Assembly: GCF_029784155.1 (NCBI RefSeq)
Contig: NC_073692.1
Coordinates: 428,649,324 to 428,713,323 of the forward strand
Origin: Uranotaenia lowii
Taxonomy: Eukaryota > Arthropoda > Insecta > Diptera > Culicidae
Length of the DNA stretch: 64,000 nucleotides
Direction: 5' to 3'
The position numbers and the translations under genes are program-made. The first letter of the stretch is position 1, and each line of letters starts with the position of its first letter. Positions 52,495-62,991 of this stretch are shown here, piece after piece. Below the pieces are notes generated by a model. That model saw only the letters and a program-made list of their open reading frames with translations. It did not search any database and was not told where the DNA came from.

Positions 52495-52890
52495 CTCGGG
52501 TTGACCCTCATCCAGCCAGGACTGGGACGATGATCTCTTCCATCAGTTTATTGATTTTGTATTACAATTGCGAACATGTTTGAACCGGCGATTCCTGGCC
52601 ACTGTTCACTTTGTACCTCATGCGAAATTTCTTCCAGAGTACATCGCTAAAATCAACGTTCCCGGAAAGCCGGTTCCAGAGCTTCTTAGTCATTTCCAAT
52701 CAGCTCTGGCACCGGCTCCAGCTGTCGCAGCGGCCACTAGACATTATCCACCAATTTTGGAAATAAACCTCAAAACATTAACTATACAAATAATCAATGC
52801 GATGCAAATTCAAAGCATAAAACTTCTAAACAATTTCTTCAACACACAAAAAAAAATAAAACCATTTAGAAATATTTCTTTCCAGGAGTC
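52495..52890 (+). pseudogene. Unrecognised protein-coding remnant
   Basis: After a TGA near 52500 an open frame continues to TAA at about 52894. The first two thirds look like genuine protein (GC-richer, with motifs DWDDDLFHQFIDFV, NVPGKPVPELL and ALAPAPAVAAATRHY) before the frame drops into AT-rich sequence at about 52760. I recognise no family. The flanking dispersed repeat suggests it belongs to a mobile element or a retrocopied gene fragment. Confidence 0.35.
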
Positions 52891-52894
52891 CTAA

Positions 52895-53362
52895 ATCTTC
52901 ATCCACTGCATTCGATATGAAAGTCGGGGGAATTTCCTTGATTTGATAAAATTTTATTCTACAAAAAGATTGCCATCACTGAATAAAGGATCAATAACAA
53001 TTGTAATAAAGAAATATAAACTCTGAAAATTGTTATGTTTCAATAACTGATTTTTGAAGATTGTGATTTAAACGCTTTCAAGTGGGTAGCGTTGTTGTGC
53101 TAACTCATCTTTGTACAAGGGCTCCAGCAAAGGAAAATCGCTGCTCTTACTCAGTTTTATAACATTTTGGCTTGATGGGTTTTACATTAAAAACCTAGTA
53201 ATTTAACTGATCTTTTAAAATTATGACAGGCTAGGATTATCTTCAAAGGAGGAAGTGTAATGAGCAATGATTTTTTTTGTTTCCCTTTGAGAAATCAAAC
53301 ACATGTCAGGATTGCCAGGATTATAAAAGACTGTTGAAATCGCAGGATTCAGTTGTGGAATA
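52895..53362. other. AT-rich non-coding DNA
   Basis: Nothing recognised. The last 50 bp may be a diverged continuation of the adjacent LTR. Confidence 0.5.
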
Positions 53363-54096
53363 GAGTAAGGTCCGTACATAGCTACACTCTACACTCGTGA
53401 TTGTTAATTCCACCAGCGATCGTCAATACGCGAATTGCCACTCGTGGGTGGACGAACTTATTAAGCGAGCTACATCTTCCCGGAAGAAGTCGTTGTCCAG
53501 CTTGGCTCTGTCGTCAGCAATGAGGTGAGGCTGGCCCCTGACCGTCACCCAAACAACCTTGCCCAAAGTGCCAGAATGCCCTTCCAGCACTCGAATGCGA
53601 GCCTACGACGCTGGACGCGACGCGAATGCTGATTGCTGCGTAGCACAACACCACGGGTGTAACCCTCTAGGCGATTAGCTTCATCCAAGCTTCGCTTTGG
53701 TCTCCCCCTGGTCGTCAGCAAAAAACTTACGCTACTTAACGCAGCGTAGCTCGAGACGGCATCGAGAGTAATCCTCTCAAAATCCACCTTGCGGTCTTCG
53801 AACTCCAGTGGAACCTCTGAATGTTCACTGAGCTGATTGGCTCGTGTAGCTGACGAACTCCCCTGTCCTGGGCAATGGTACACTTGCTAACCACAAGTCT
53901 TGAGAGGGGTTCCGCTAACCTTTTCTTCCAATCCAGACGTATCTGGGCCCATAACCTGTTAATAAAAGGTTTTCAACGAGAGAGTTATCGTTTATTTGCT
54001 ATCTCAGTAAGGTCCTTACATAGCTACATTCTACACTAGCGATTGTTAATTCCACCTGCGTTCTCCGATACGCGAATTGCCAATCGTGGGTTCACA
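53363..54096 (-). mobile_element. Short copia-type LTR element, internally deleted (minus strand)
   Basis: Two direct repeats match over about 90 bp, both containing TACATAGCTAC, then GATTGTTAATTCCACC and ACGCGAATTGCCA. They are at 53363-53454 and 54005-54096. The better one forms a complete LTR at 53957-54096 (140 bp, TGTTAA...TTCACA). Next to it, on the minus strand, GGTTATGGGCCCAG (53956-53943) matches the primer-binding site used by copia-type elements, complementary to the internal part of initiator tRNA-Met. The GC-rich interior of about 490 bp has a minus-strand frame (53883-53545 and beyond) with no retroelement domain that I recognise. Polymerase and integrase are absent, so it is non-autonomous. 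The left LTR is diverged or truncated. Confidence 0.75.
53943..53956 (-). promoter_or_regulatory. Retroelement primer-binding site (initiator tRNA-Met type)
   Basis: CTGGGCCCATAACC on the + strand is identical to the anticodon-arm region of animal initiator tRNA-Met, so the minus-strand RNA can pair with it. It directly abuts the LTR end at 53957, as expected for reverse-transcription priming in Ty1/copia elements. Confidence 0.75.
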
Positions 54097-54324
54097 AATA
54101 CATACATCGTCCTGGTATACCGAGCGTAGAAGATTGGTGATACGTTTTTCTGAAGATCACGCTCAAATCATTAATAAACCAATAAAAACAAAAAATTACC
54201 CATTTAATCAAAAACCATCATTTTTAAGTATCAGAGAAAACATAGTTTCATATAGTTTTTCGATTTCTTCTAACTTCTTCTAACACCAACATGGTCAAAA
54301 CTTGTATGCATTCTGAAAAAGTGC

Positions 54325-54530
54325 GTTTCGGTGGTCGAGTGGTTAGCGTGGTAAGACGGTAATCGCTGGTCCACAGATGGCATGGGTTCGATTCCCAACT
54401 CGGTACTGGGTGTTAAATGTTAATCTTAAGTTGTCCACGTCATTTATTCAGTCTGTGAAGCCTAAACCGGCTAAGACGGTGTATGTCTTTTTAATAACTT
54501 GCGTTACCCATTTTTGTTATCAACATAATA
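54325..54530 (+). mobile_element. tRNA-derived SINE
   Basis: The box A-like TGGTCGAGTGG (54332-54342) and box B GGTTCGATTCC (54385-54395), 53 bp apart, form an RNA polymerase III promoter. The head resembles a serine-type tRNA, but the flanks do not pair as an acceptor stem, so it is not a functional tRNA gene. A non-tRNA body follows (TAAGTTGTCCACGTCATTTA and on). The 3' limit is approximate, and no clear duplication is seen. Confidence 0.75.
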
Positions 54531-54914
54531 TCTGGTACATACAACCAGCGTTGCCATATCAACAGATTTCTTCGTAGATCTACGGATTTTAAGCACTTCT
54601 ACGGATCTGCGGATCAATACTCGAAATCTAAGGATTTTCAGCATTTCCTACGGCTTACGGATTATCAAAAAAAAAAAAAAACTACAGGGATTATCCGACG
54701 AAAATTATACCTGATGACCAAAAACAGACATTCAAGTTTCTTTTGTCAAAATCAGTACATTTTTCGTTTTCTCTCAAACGAACGGATTTGAGCGAATTGT
54801 AATCTGGTAGTTAGATTTTACCACCCTCTTTTTTCCGTCCTTACATTGACCTAGAACATGAACTGCAGATATAACTACGGCCAGGCCATGAAAAACGTGT
54901 CACGAAAACGCAGA
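54531..54914. other. Non-coding DNA
   Basis: Several TACGGAT-type words occur near 54570-54660, with GCGTTGCCATAT at 54550 that resembles a MITE start, but there is no matching end. Nothing else is recognised. Confidence 0.4.
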
Positions 54915-55070
54915 TGAAACAGGAACAAGGGAGGAATTAAGCGTGGAGTTCCCTACCTAACGCTTCATATGATTGTATAGGGTTGGGTTATATGAGATAA
55001 TGTTTAATTTGTAAGTTTTGAATCATAAAAAGAGCAAACAAATGTATTGATCTCACCCGAAACATATACA
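54915..55070. repeat. Dispersed repeat, copy 2
   Basis: The direct repeat of the 52346-52470 segment (CAGGAACAAGGGAGGAATTA, then AGCGTGGAGTTCCCTACC) differs at scattered positions and by small indels. Confidence 0.75.
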
Positions 55071-55689
55071 GTTTGACGCTTATTCAAACAGGTAATCCAA
55101 TCTTTTGAGTCAAAAGTTTTGACAGGCGACGGAGATTCGTCACTCGTCACTCATTTTTCGAAAAATAATTCCCAAAACAGATAACATTCATTATAGGTAT
55201 TTTCTCGAAAAAAAAAACATACAAATAAGAAATTCTCGACGTAGGAAAAATATACACGACCGTTCTGAAGCACGGCTTGCTGTGAAAAATTATAAATATG
55301 CACCCAATAAACATTTTCTTGCTGAAAAAAACGCTGGAAAATAAAGTGGTTCAACTTTTTATCGACAATCTGGCTGATAGAAGTCCTTTAAAAATCTTGA
55401 TTTGGAGAAATTATTCAGTAAACGTCATTTAACGTCAATTGACGGGAAAAAACAAAAAGGTACCAAAAAATTCCCTTTAACTGCAGTCTGTCGAATTCTT
55501 CAAGCAAATGGTTGAACAAAGGCTGAAAAAGTGTTATAGAAACATCTCTTCAACTTCTCACATTGGCTGAACTAAGACTTCTTTAAAGAATGAAACTTGT
55601 TTACAGTTTGTCTTTATTCTGAGCTGAAGCAGCAATTACGCTTTAGCTCAGCTTTTGTTCAATAAATTGCCGTTCTCAAGCGACTAAAA
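55071..55689. other. Non-coding DNA
   Basis: AT-rich with no recognised feature. The small minus-strand frame at 55151-55354 is low-complexity Phe-rich. Confidence 0.5.
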
Positions 55690-56202
55690 TAAGCTTGCCA
55701 GATTGCCCGGTTTTATCCGAGTTTGCAAAATTTCGAGAAAGTCCGGTCCGGCCCGGTTGCCTGGACATTGTGAAAAAAGTCCGGATATTGCCCGGATTTT
55801 TTCACAATTTTCACAAAGAAACCAAAAAAAAATCAAAGTTTTTGAGTAAATTTCAGCAAAATCGATGACGGATTGGAAATTCTAAACGGTTGTTTCAAAT
55901 AATTTCGCAGATTTACTTTTATAAACCTTTAAATATTTAAGTGTTCCAAAAAGTTGGTGGAAGTCTGCAATAACATTAAACTAATCGAGCATTGTTATAT
56001 TGCTTTAATGAAAAATTAATTTAATTTTTTTTTGCATTTTTCTTTGCTTTTATATATAATAACACCTAAATTTTGCCCGGTTTTTTCCCGGTTTATGGAT
56101 TTGAAAAATCGAAATCCATGCCCGGATTTTGCCAGATTTTTTTGAAAAAATGCACGGAATTGCAAGGCCCGGATGGGAGTGGAAAAAATTCTGGCAACCT
56201 TA
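55690..56202. mobile_element. hAT-type MITE with perfect 8-bp duplication
   Basis: Ends are TAAGCTTGCCAGATTGCCCG and, inverted, ATTCTGGCAACCTTA. The flanks are GACTAAAA at 55682-55689 and GACTAAAA at 56203-56210, a perfect 8-bp duplication. The element is 513 bp and non-coding, with repeated GCCCGG-type words. A decayed relative occurs at 939-1395. Eight-base duplications fit hAT; P and a few others share this size, and the ends look hAT-like. Confidence 0.9.
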
Positions 56203-56210
56203 GACTAAAA

Positions 56211-57139
56211 TCTTTGTTGGGTAGCCTTAAATATAACAAAGTTGCTGGATTGATTTTCTGAAAAAAATTAATAGCCAAAGTTGGTTGAAAATGATGAAAA
56301 ATAAAACATGCCAAAGCATATTGTGTCTTTTGTGGAGCATGTGTTCGTAATTACAAAATACAACTACTATGAGTTTTTCCACAAAAAAAGAAATTAGGGT
56401 TGTAGAGGGTTAATTCAGATATATTGGAAAAGCTACATGTGCATTTACACATGTAGATAAGATGGCGCTACTTTTGAGGGTAGTGACTTTCTGAATATAC
56501 CCTTACCAAATATCTTTGGAAGCCGCATAAATTTAGCAATCCGCAAACAGAAACAGCGACCATTCAGAAGACTGTCTTGAATTTGTTAGCTGACAGCACC
56601 AGCAAGAGGTGATTTATTGCAAATACCTACATATAAAAATCTGAGTAACTGCCCAGAGCGATTGTTTCATTGGACGATTACTGTTAAAAAAATAGAATTT
56701 GTCATGTGATTATGATTCGGTCAGTATTTCTTGACAGGGCTTGTGTCCTCCGAAAAAGTGTTTCGGACCGATCCTACTGATAATGGGATGAAAATTGAAC
56801 AGATTTTCGTCTTCTTTCCGATCTGGGAGGAACTAACAAGATTGTGGTTGCTTAGTAGTAATTAAAAGTGTCACGCGTGGTTGCTTTGATGCAATCTATA
56901 TAGAAAGTGTATGACATTCAAAGTTATTTCTTTGACCACATAACAGCGATGCCGGTTCCTTGGATACAAAAATCATTACTATTCTTTATTCGAAGTTGTT
57001 TTCGTAGTTTGGGAACTAGACCAGTGGCTGATTTTCACTTAAAAACCATTTGTGAGTCATTCTACTTTTCGAACATTTTCTAACAGATGAACATGTGCTT
57101 CACCAAAATATTTCAACTTCCCTTTCTAAACCTTCTCTC
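56211..57139. other. Non-coding DNA
   Basis: I see no gene. A small palindrome, ACATGTGCATTTACACATGT, lies near 56437-56456. Confidence 0.5.
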
Positions 57140-60100
57140 TTTCATTTCCTTTTCTTTCGTTTCCAAGCTAAGCATCACATAAATATAACAAAAAGAAAAA
57201 AAACAAGAATAATCATAGCTACTATAAAAAGAGATACTACGTTTGCATGCGCGTTTCTACGGTTTTGTTTCTGATTACATATTACATCTTCCAACTCTCT
57301 TTGGTGGCAATAATTATCGTATCTAAGCAAAATCATATTGACTTTGTCAACAGAACATAACGGACGAAGGAAGGAAAAAAAGCAAGAAAAAAATATAAAA
57401 CATTCAGAAAAATGAAACAACAAAATGGAGCTTTAATCTTGCACTTTATATTATATATGAATGAACAAAAGAGGGGGAAGGAGAAAAACAAGTATATATT
57501 ATCCTTTTTACTTAACTAATCCATACATTTAAATGAAGAGTAAAGAAGAAGAAAAAAACAAGTATATATTAAACCATAATTGTGATAATAGAAGAAATTT
57601 AATCATTTCATTGGCAGAAAAAAACGTCTGACGAACAAATTCCACATACTTCATACGTGTGTATGTATTTCCTTTTTTTCAACACTTTTGAGTCGAACAC
57701 AATCAGTCATGGAGAGACGAAGAAACTTCCAAACGAACAAAAAAGGTGGCATATTGTGGTATGAAAATGAGAGTAAGTCTCTTGAACTCTTTTCTCACTC
57801 ATCACTCATGAAAGGAAAAAAAAACAAACAAGTATGGAAGCATGCATGCTGACCCACTTCCGGTCGTGACTCTCGTGGTAAAATGATGAAGTATTGATAT
57901 TTATAACAAACTAGCATTGAATAAATAATAAAAAATATATATACATACATATAAATATATCAGAACTCTGCGGTAGTCAGTCGGTGGAAAGTAAGTAAGC
58001 AAGAATCGTTTAGAAAACAGATTAGAAAACTCTATCTATTAGATGGTGAAGAATCATTAGGGATGTGAACACGGACAGTGTAGCTGGAAAGTGTGACAGG
58101 ACAAAGGAAACTGAAGTCTTACTATAATTTTGACAATCTAAATGTAGTTAAACTAAACAAAAGAAAGAAAGAAAGAAAAAAACGAAATAAAAAAACTAGC
58201 TTAGTCTTGAGGTTGATTTAGGAGATTACGAATGATAACGATACATTTGCCAATCCGAATAGAAAAAGAGAGAAACGGAGAAAATCCAATGCCCGAGTAC
58301 ATTCCAATCTTTCTCTCGTTGATGATACACTAGAAGGAGAGAGAAAGAGAGTACGTTAAAGAGTAAAACTAAACATAGAAAAAAAAAAACAGAGAGCAAA
58401 ACAGGAACAAAAAGTAACCCATAGGTGTAAGCGGGAGTTTGATCGTGGCGACTTCTACTTTCTACACGATCACAATTCTCACGAGACGCGCTAGGTAAGA
58501 TCAACAACACACATACATACATGAATCGCATGAGTCGCAAATTCATTGTTTTTGTCTTATTCGTTGAATGTAAGGTTAAGTTTTTACTCTTACATCATAT
58601 AGCAACCTTGGGACAAGACAAATAAAAAGCATAGTCACTAATGTTAGTACATTGATTGTTTCGATTTATTAGTTTAGTAAATGTTGTTGTTGAATTTGAC
58701 TTCTGATTCAAAACATGTATTTCTACACACCGTATCCTTGCCATTTTCGATTCGAAGTTTTAGTATACAAAATAAAGCATTAAATAAAATCAAGCGAGAA
58801 TAATACGACGGACTACTAAGTACTAGTAGGAATAAAGAAAAACTCACACATATACACAGAAACACTGAAAAAAAAACACTCAAATACACCACAACAGGAC
58901 TACCAAATTCCCACCCTCGGGAGGCGTTCCAAAGTTCGCCGAAACGTGAGAGAGCGCGATGCTTGAACAAACATAAAAAACGGAGATAATCTTTAGCATC
59001 AACGAATATCCACCCACCTTGTTATACTGAACGGCGAATGGAGTTTACTCAAATTTGAGTAAACAAAGTTTTTGTCGCGAAAAAACACCGATTTGGATGT
59101 GCATTTAGTTGTTCCAATCCATGTATAGTTTTCACTCGATCGAAGCAACCTTTGATTTATTTTTCTGTGTGTTCCAAGCAAGCCCAAATAACGACCAAAA
59201 CAAAATCACGTCATTGTCAATAAACGAGCGTACTTTTGGGTCACAAAAAAGGCAGGACGCAGTAGGCGAACAGACAGGGATGAGCAATAGGCGGTCGCGC
59301 AGCAAAACCGAACCGAATGAAGGGTGTGGAGTCGTTAAACAACAACAACAAAAACACAAATAAATGAACCTGAAACAAGAAAGTATATAAACAAAACAAA
59401 CAAAACGCTAAAGTGAGAGATAAATAAAACCAGAGTTTACAAGAAATGCTTATTAAAAAAAAAAACAAAACAAACAAACATAAAGTAAAAGTAACGAGCA
59501 AGTCGTGTAAGGAAATTTCTATTTCACCACTGCCTTAATTTTTAAATCTGTAACAATTTGTGAGAATCGCGAAATCACTCTCATACTCGAGCAGAAAAAA
59601 AAACATATAAAAAAAAACAAATCACAAAAATGAAAACAAACGACCGGTCAGAAATTACAGATTAACTTTACAGCAAAAGATGAAGAAAAGTCGTTGAGTC
59701 AATCGAAAAAAGGAAGATCCACCATTGTTCAACGCAAGACTATGATGGGAAAATGTAAGCAAGCAAAACACAAATGGGAAAACGTGCAATATACACTTGA
59801 AGAATTTAAGAAATCAGAGTGAAATCAATACCGTTTCCCCTTAACCCCCAACAATAAAGAAACTGACTAAATCAGAACCCACAAAAACATAAAATAACGA
59901 AACCAGCAAAGAAAGTAATAAAGCGAGACGAACGGAAACAGAACTTGAATGCAAACTTGTATAGGATTATATTGTGCGCGAAACGTTTAGCTAATCTTTT
60001 ACATTTGTCTATTTAAATTTATATTCACTGAATAGAGAGATCACAACAAGAGATAGTACCAAATCTCGTATTAAGATGAAGATGATTAAGAAGAAGCAAA

Positions 60101-61130
60101 AAAAAAAACAAAATGAAAAAAGACACTACGGAAATTGCATTTTATATTTCAATGTTTCTTTTTTCACACCTCTAGTTGTTATCGGATTTCAAAAAATAAT
60201 TGATTGAATTTATGACACAGAAAAAATACAAATATAATATATGAAGAGAAAAAATGAACATAAGCATACTCACGACTAATATTATTAAAATGATGCAAAG
60301 GAGAACCAATATCTACCCGATTCAGAAAACAAACAAAAAATACAGACAAGAAAGTAAAAAAAAAAAAACACGTCAACGGTTATTGAAATCTGAGTAGTAG
60401 TGAGCAAGTCTTTTAGATTAGAAACAAAAAATAACAAATACATTTGCTACCTTGGCAACCAGAAAACATCAACAACAATATGGACTAAAATATATTCATT
60501 GTAGAACGGAACACACATACACACCGAGTAAAAGGAAGCAGAAAAAAATCAACACGATCTCAGAATTTTACACCTACATACAAAAAAAGAAGTTGGTCAA
60601 AATTTATTAGACCTGCTCACACGTTTATATTTCCCATCTACAGTGCATCAAACAAACATTATACATACATTTTTCGCAAAGAGATACACAAACACACTCT
60701 TAAGAAATTGCACTTTTAACGAAAACAATTCGGTAATTTTGGACGGCGATGAAAAGAAGCGACAACTAAAACTGAAAAAAAGAGAAGAAGAAAAAAACAT
60801 CAAACAACTCCAAACCCCATTCGTCACCAAACCAAAACAACAACAACAACAAAAAAACCTAGCGACTTTCCTTTACAATGTCTTATTTCGAATCTCTATA
60901 TACAAGAAAGAAAAAGCAAAAATACAGAAATTCTCAAAACTACACTACTGCAAGTTATGAAAGAGAAAAAAGAAAACAACAAATCTAAGATCATTGATTC
61001 AGTCATTGATTTAGTGACAAAATACATCATACAGCAAGCAGAAAAAAAACATAAACAAAAACAATATATATAGTTCTTTTATCTGTAGAAAAAGTTGGTT
61101 GTTGTTTCATTTTATTTCAGCTTCCGAAAT
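57140..61130 (+). other. A-rich, T-poor tract, possible distal 3' UTR or other transcript
   Basis: About 4 kb has a strong A bias on the + strand, many AAAACAAACAAA and GAAAAAAAAAC blocks, and numerous AATAAA sequences (for example near 57920, 58186, 58621, 58769, 59216, 59360, 59853 and 59917). No open frame has recognisable coding content. Its texture matches the 49.8-50.6 kb part of the putative PKC 3' UTR, and it is nearly free of transposon ends. Long distal 3' UTRs with this composition are common in neural genes of flies, so an extended UTR is plausible. An unrelated non-coding transcript or biased intergenic DNA is the alternative. Confidence 0.35.
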
Positions 61131-61151
61131 CCATATTGCGGGTTGCCTAAA

Positions 61152-61500
61152 TATGACAAATATGACAAAAATGACAAAAATGACAAAAATGACAAAAATG
61201 ACAAAAATGACAAAAATGACAAAAATGACAAAAATGACAAAAATGACAAAAATGACAAAAATGACAAAAATGACAAAAATGACAAAAATGACAAAAATGA
61301 CAAAAATGACAAAAATGACAAAAATGACAAAAATGACAAAAATGACAAAAATGACAAAAATGACAAAAATGACAAAAATGACAAAAATGACAAAAATGAC
61401 AAAAATGACAAAAACGACAAGAATGTCAAAAATGACAAAAATGACAAAAATTACAAAAATGACAAAAATGACAAAAAATACAAAATGACAAGAAGTTCAA
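61152..61500. repeat. 9-bp tandem array, unit ATGACAAAA
   Basis: About 38 copies, clean in the middle and degenerate from 61410 (ACGACAAGA, ATGTCAAAA, ATTACAAAA). Same unit and orientation as the arrays at 1 and 19811. It follows the A-rich tract directly. Open frames are artefacts. Confidence 0.97.
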
Positions 61501-61624
61501 CATGACGTAATTGACCAAAAAAATTGACGGCCCAATAGCTGCAAGTTATCCGAGGTATTTAATTAAATATTCATCAATTGGAGTGACAGTAGTGCTGTAT
61601 TTTGATACTGTTTTTTTAGATTAA
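61501..61624. other. Short non-coding spacer
   Basis: AT-rich DNA that may include part of a SINE body interrupted by the following MITE. Nothing definite. Confidence 0.35.
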
Positions 61625-62364
61625 GGGGGGAGTAGGGTCTAACACTTCCAAAAAATCGATTTTTTTATTTTTTTATTTTCTTATTGTAAAACATTTCAAG
61701 CATTTAAGCAAAACTGTAGAAATTATAGGCTTTTATCTCCTCTTATCTTATACTGCAAGAAAGCAAGAGCAGAAACTTCAAACGCGTTTTTCTCGAAAGC
61801 ACATTTTTAAAGTCCGACATCGTCCGACATTAAAGACATCGTCATTTGAAAACTACTTATCCGATTCTTTTCAAATTTGGAACATATTTTCTACATATAA
61901 AATACCAGACCCCAACGTTTTTCTTTTTTGTTTTTTTTTTTACTTTGGGGAGATTTTACATATGAAAAATAACGGATTTTTTCGTGAAAAATCGTAGTTT
62001 TTACTTCAAACAGCCACAAAAATTTCATAAAATTTTTTTTAAGTTAAATAAAAACGTTGGGGTCCAGAAAAAAATCTATTTAAAATATTTTGCTCTGATT
62101 TTTTGACTTCAGATGATTCTGTGCTGAGATACAGTGTCCACCGCAAATCCTGTTTTCTAAAAGGCATCCTCGAAAGTACTCCGTCACCGGCTCATTTTTC
62201 AATATTTTTCTACGAAAAAAATTATTAAATGTTCTTTTAACAATGCTTTGTATAATGCAAAAAATTTGAATACATTTGTTTGAACGAGAGCTCTAGAAAA
62301 AAATCGTGAAAATGGTGTTTTTTTTATACCCGTTAGACCCTACCCCCCCCCCCCCCCCCCCCCC
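61625..62364. mobile_element. piggyBac-like MITE with TTAA duplication and a poly-C end
   Basis: TTAA is followed by GGGGGGAGTAGGGTCTAAC on the left (TTAA at 61621-61624). On the right, GTTAGACCCTA is followed by a 22-bp C run and TTAA (62365-62368). The flanking TTAA and G-rich inverted ends fit piggyBac-type insertion. The right end is extended by a homopolymer (62343-62364) longer than the left G run, likely slippage or an assembly artefact. The element is 740 bp with no coding frame. Confidence 0.75.
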
Positions 62365-62387
62365 TTAAGCATTATATCTGCTATACT

Positions 62388-62457
62388 CTTGAGCTCGAAC
62401 TCACGGACATCGGCTCAGAAAGCAATTGACTTGCCAACTGAGCTATATCACCAGCCC
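62388..62457 (-). mobile_element. tRNA-derived SINE head
   Basis: On the minus strand, box A-like TAGCTCAGTTGG (62445-62434) and box B-like GAGTTCGAGCTC (62402-62391) are correctly spaced. The 5' stem GGCTGG cannot pair with the sequence after box B, so this is not a working tRNA gene. The expected SINE body on the minus strand would run into the MITE at 61625-62364, suggesting that the MITE inserted into the SINE. This is inference. Confidence 0.65.
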
Positions 62458-62565
62458 TTCTGAAAATCACTTTTTAATAAGATTTTGTACCTCTGTTAAT
62501 AAATTCAAAACGCTTACCGTTGGTTAAAAAAAAAATTAAATTAAAATTCGATAACTGAAATACTA

Positions 62566-62989
62566 AAGGGTGTCCACGATAAAATTGCCACATACAAAAT
62601 TGATTCGCAAAATTCGAGTTTTCATCCGATTGCCATCAAATTTTCAGGGATTGAAAAATGACTATTTAACTTCATTTTACCATTTTTATCGTATTTTATT
62701 CACAGTCCATACGCAAATGCCAGAACATTAGCCTTAACCCCGGCCATAAAATTCTGCACAACTTGTGAATCAACCGTTTTTTGCATGATTCACAGGTTGT
62801 GCAGAATCTAATGGCCGGGGTTAAGGCTAATGTGCTGTCATTTGCGTATGAACTGTGAAAAAACGCGAAAAATGGTGAAATGAAGTTTAATAGTCATTCT
62901 TCAATCCCTGAAAATTTGATGGAAATCGGATGAAAACTCGAATTTTGCGAATCAATTTTGTGTGTGGCAATTTTATCGTGGACACCCTT
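62566..62989. mobile_element. Palindromic (foldback) MITE, TA duplication
   Basis: The arms begin AAGGGTGTCCACGATAAAAT and end with the inverted ATTTTATCGTGGACACCCTT, flanked by TA (62564-62565 and 62990-62991). Nearly the whole 424 bp folds back: arms of about 200 bp match with few mismatches around a loop near 62770-62790. GAATCA on one side and TGATTC on the other border this loop. A single transcript or single strand would form one long hairpin. The termini and TA target fit Tc1/mariner-driven elements. Confidence 0.9.
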
Positions 62990-62991
62990 TA

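Noticed and set aside
54325..54400. Functional serine-type tRNA gene
   Set aside because: Box A and box B are present, but the acceptor stem does not pair; a SINE head is the better reading.
62388..62457. Functional tRNA gene on the minus strand
   Set aside because: No pairing between the 5' stem and the sequence after box B.
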